Assembly: GCA_003222555.1 (NCBI GenBank)
Contig: QHWL01000074.1
Coordinates: forward strand, 1-14,617
Source of the DNA: Acidobacteriota bacterium
GTDB lineage: Bacteria > Acidobacteriota > Vicinamibacteria > Vicinamibacterales > CAVVIG01
Length of the DNA stretch: 14,617 nt
Reading direction: 5' to 3'
A program made the translations under genes and the position numbers. This document shows positions 14,248-14,617 of the stretch, piece after piece. Below the pieces are notes generated by a model. The model was not told the DNA's origin, made no database searches, and saw only the letters and a program-made list of their open reading frames with translations. The first letter of the stretch is position 1. Each line of letters begins with the position of its first letter.

Positions 14248-14617
14248 ATGGGACATCAGTCTGACCGAGACGCGGCCTTTGGAGCGGGCCGCACCTCCAC
14301 TATCACCCGGCGCACCCTGTTGCAAAGCGCGCTGGCCGCCGGGGGCATCGTCGGCATGGCGGCCAAGTCGCCCGTCATCGCGTTGGCCGGGGAGAGACCG
14401 CAGGACGATAAAACGCGAGCGGGCACGCCGAATTGCGCGCTCGCGATGGCTCGGTTGCTCAACCGGACGCGATTCAGCGACCTGCCGCCGATGGCGATCG
14501 AGCACGCCAAGATCCTCGTCGCCAGCACGCTGGCCAGCGCCGCGGCCGGCTCAACCTATTCCTCTGCCCGCATCATCCGCGATCTGGCGAAGGAGCACGG
14601 CGGCAAGGCGGAAGCGA
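14248..14617 (+). CDS. Tat-type MmgE/PrpD family protein, C-terminus cut off by window edge
   Basis: 123 codons are visible from ATG 14248, with GGGAG eight bases upstream; the frame is open to the last base. Residues 17-47 (TSTITRRTLLQSALAAGG..., ending near SPVIALAG) carry TRR followed by a hydrophobic run, a twin-arginine-type signal. From about residue 77, FSDLPPMAIEHAKILVASTLASAAAGSTYSSARIIRDLAKEHGG matches the start of the MmgE/PrpD fold, which includes 2-methylcitrate dehydratase and relatives. The canonical Asp of the LLDT stretch is Ser93 in VAST, and the family is normally cytoplasmic, so this looks like an exported paralogue with altered function. Roughly 70 per cent of the protein should lie beyond the window. 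It is divergent from the large GT-C-like gene across an 87-bp gap. Confidence 0.87.
   Translation, partial: MGHQSDRDAAFGAGRTSTITRRTLLQSALAAGGIVGMAAKSPVIALAGERPQDDKTRAGTPNCALAMARLLNRTRFSDLPPMAIEHAKILVASTLASAAAGSTYSSARIIRDLAKEHGGKAEA

Noticed and set aside
14161..14505. N-terminal extension of the large GT-C-like gene
   Set aside because: It runs antisense through the MmgE/PrpD start, and the extra residues are Arg-rich without structure. ATG 14160 begins a membrane segment.

Overview
The window is GC-rich, densely coded chromosomal DNA. It most resembles a soil Acidobacteriota genome of the Vicinamibacterales or Solibacter type. This is inferred from gene content: two secreted proteins with a PRT(x)DG(x)xxLxGxW motif, a cytochrome-PQQ dehydrogenase, a Tat-type amidase, a Tat-type MmgE/PrpD protein, exported VOC and cupin proteins, and GT-C membrane proteins. 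No rRNA, tRNA, phage, plasmid or CRISPR gene is seen, and no lineage marker is present, so the taxonomy is provisional.

Layout. 1-3097 (minus strand): a truncated secreted protein, a second secreted protein sharing its N-terminal motif, and a DASS/SLC13-type anion transporter. Each has a recognisable -35/-10 promoter with a 17-nt spacer, so they look like separate transcription units. A 79-bp inverted-repeat element lies between the second gene and the transporter. 3270-4571 (plus): a Tat-type amidase-signature enzyme, divergent from the transporter. 4572-4721: a palindromic repeat between convergent genes. 4722-6572 (minus): a cytochrome c/PQQ propeller enzyme resembling polyvinyl-alcohol dehydrogenase. 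6741-7820 (plus): a secreted NHL-repeat propeller, divergent from it. 7831-9895 (minus): a tight three-gene cluster of an exported single-domain VOC protein, an exported two-domain VOC protein and an exported cupin. 9896-10230: a gene-free stretch packed with repeats. 10231-14160 (minus): two GT-C-like polytopic proteins and a small membrane-anchored beta-rich protein, the last two joined by an ATGA overlap. 14248-end (plus): the start of a Tat-type MmgE/PrpD protein.

How the genes may work together. Most products carry Sec or Tat export signals, so the window looks like an envelope and periplasm oxidative/hydrolytic locus: a quinohaemoprotein dehydrogenase, an amidase, putative metal-dependent VOC and cupin enzymes, and an organic-anion transporter. 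The GT-C operon probably modifies an envelope glycan or lipid-linked sugar. No shared substrate can be proved from sequence.

The most unusual non-coding signal is a pair of related hairpins built from 9-nt units (4617-4710 and 10031-10200). The second copy is split by about 70 bp of a different hairpin-rich sequence. I found no clear defence, conflict or RNA-guided system.
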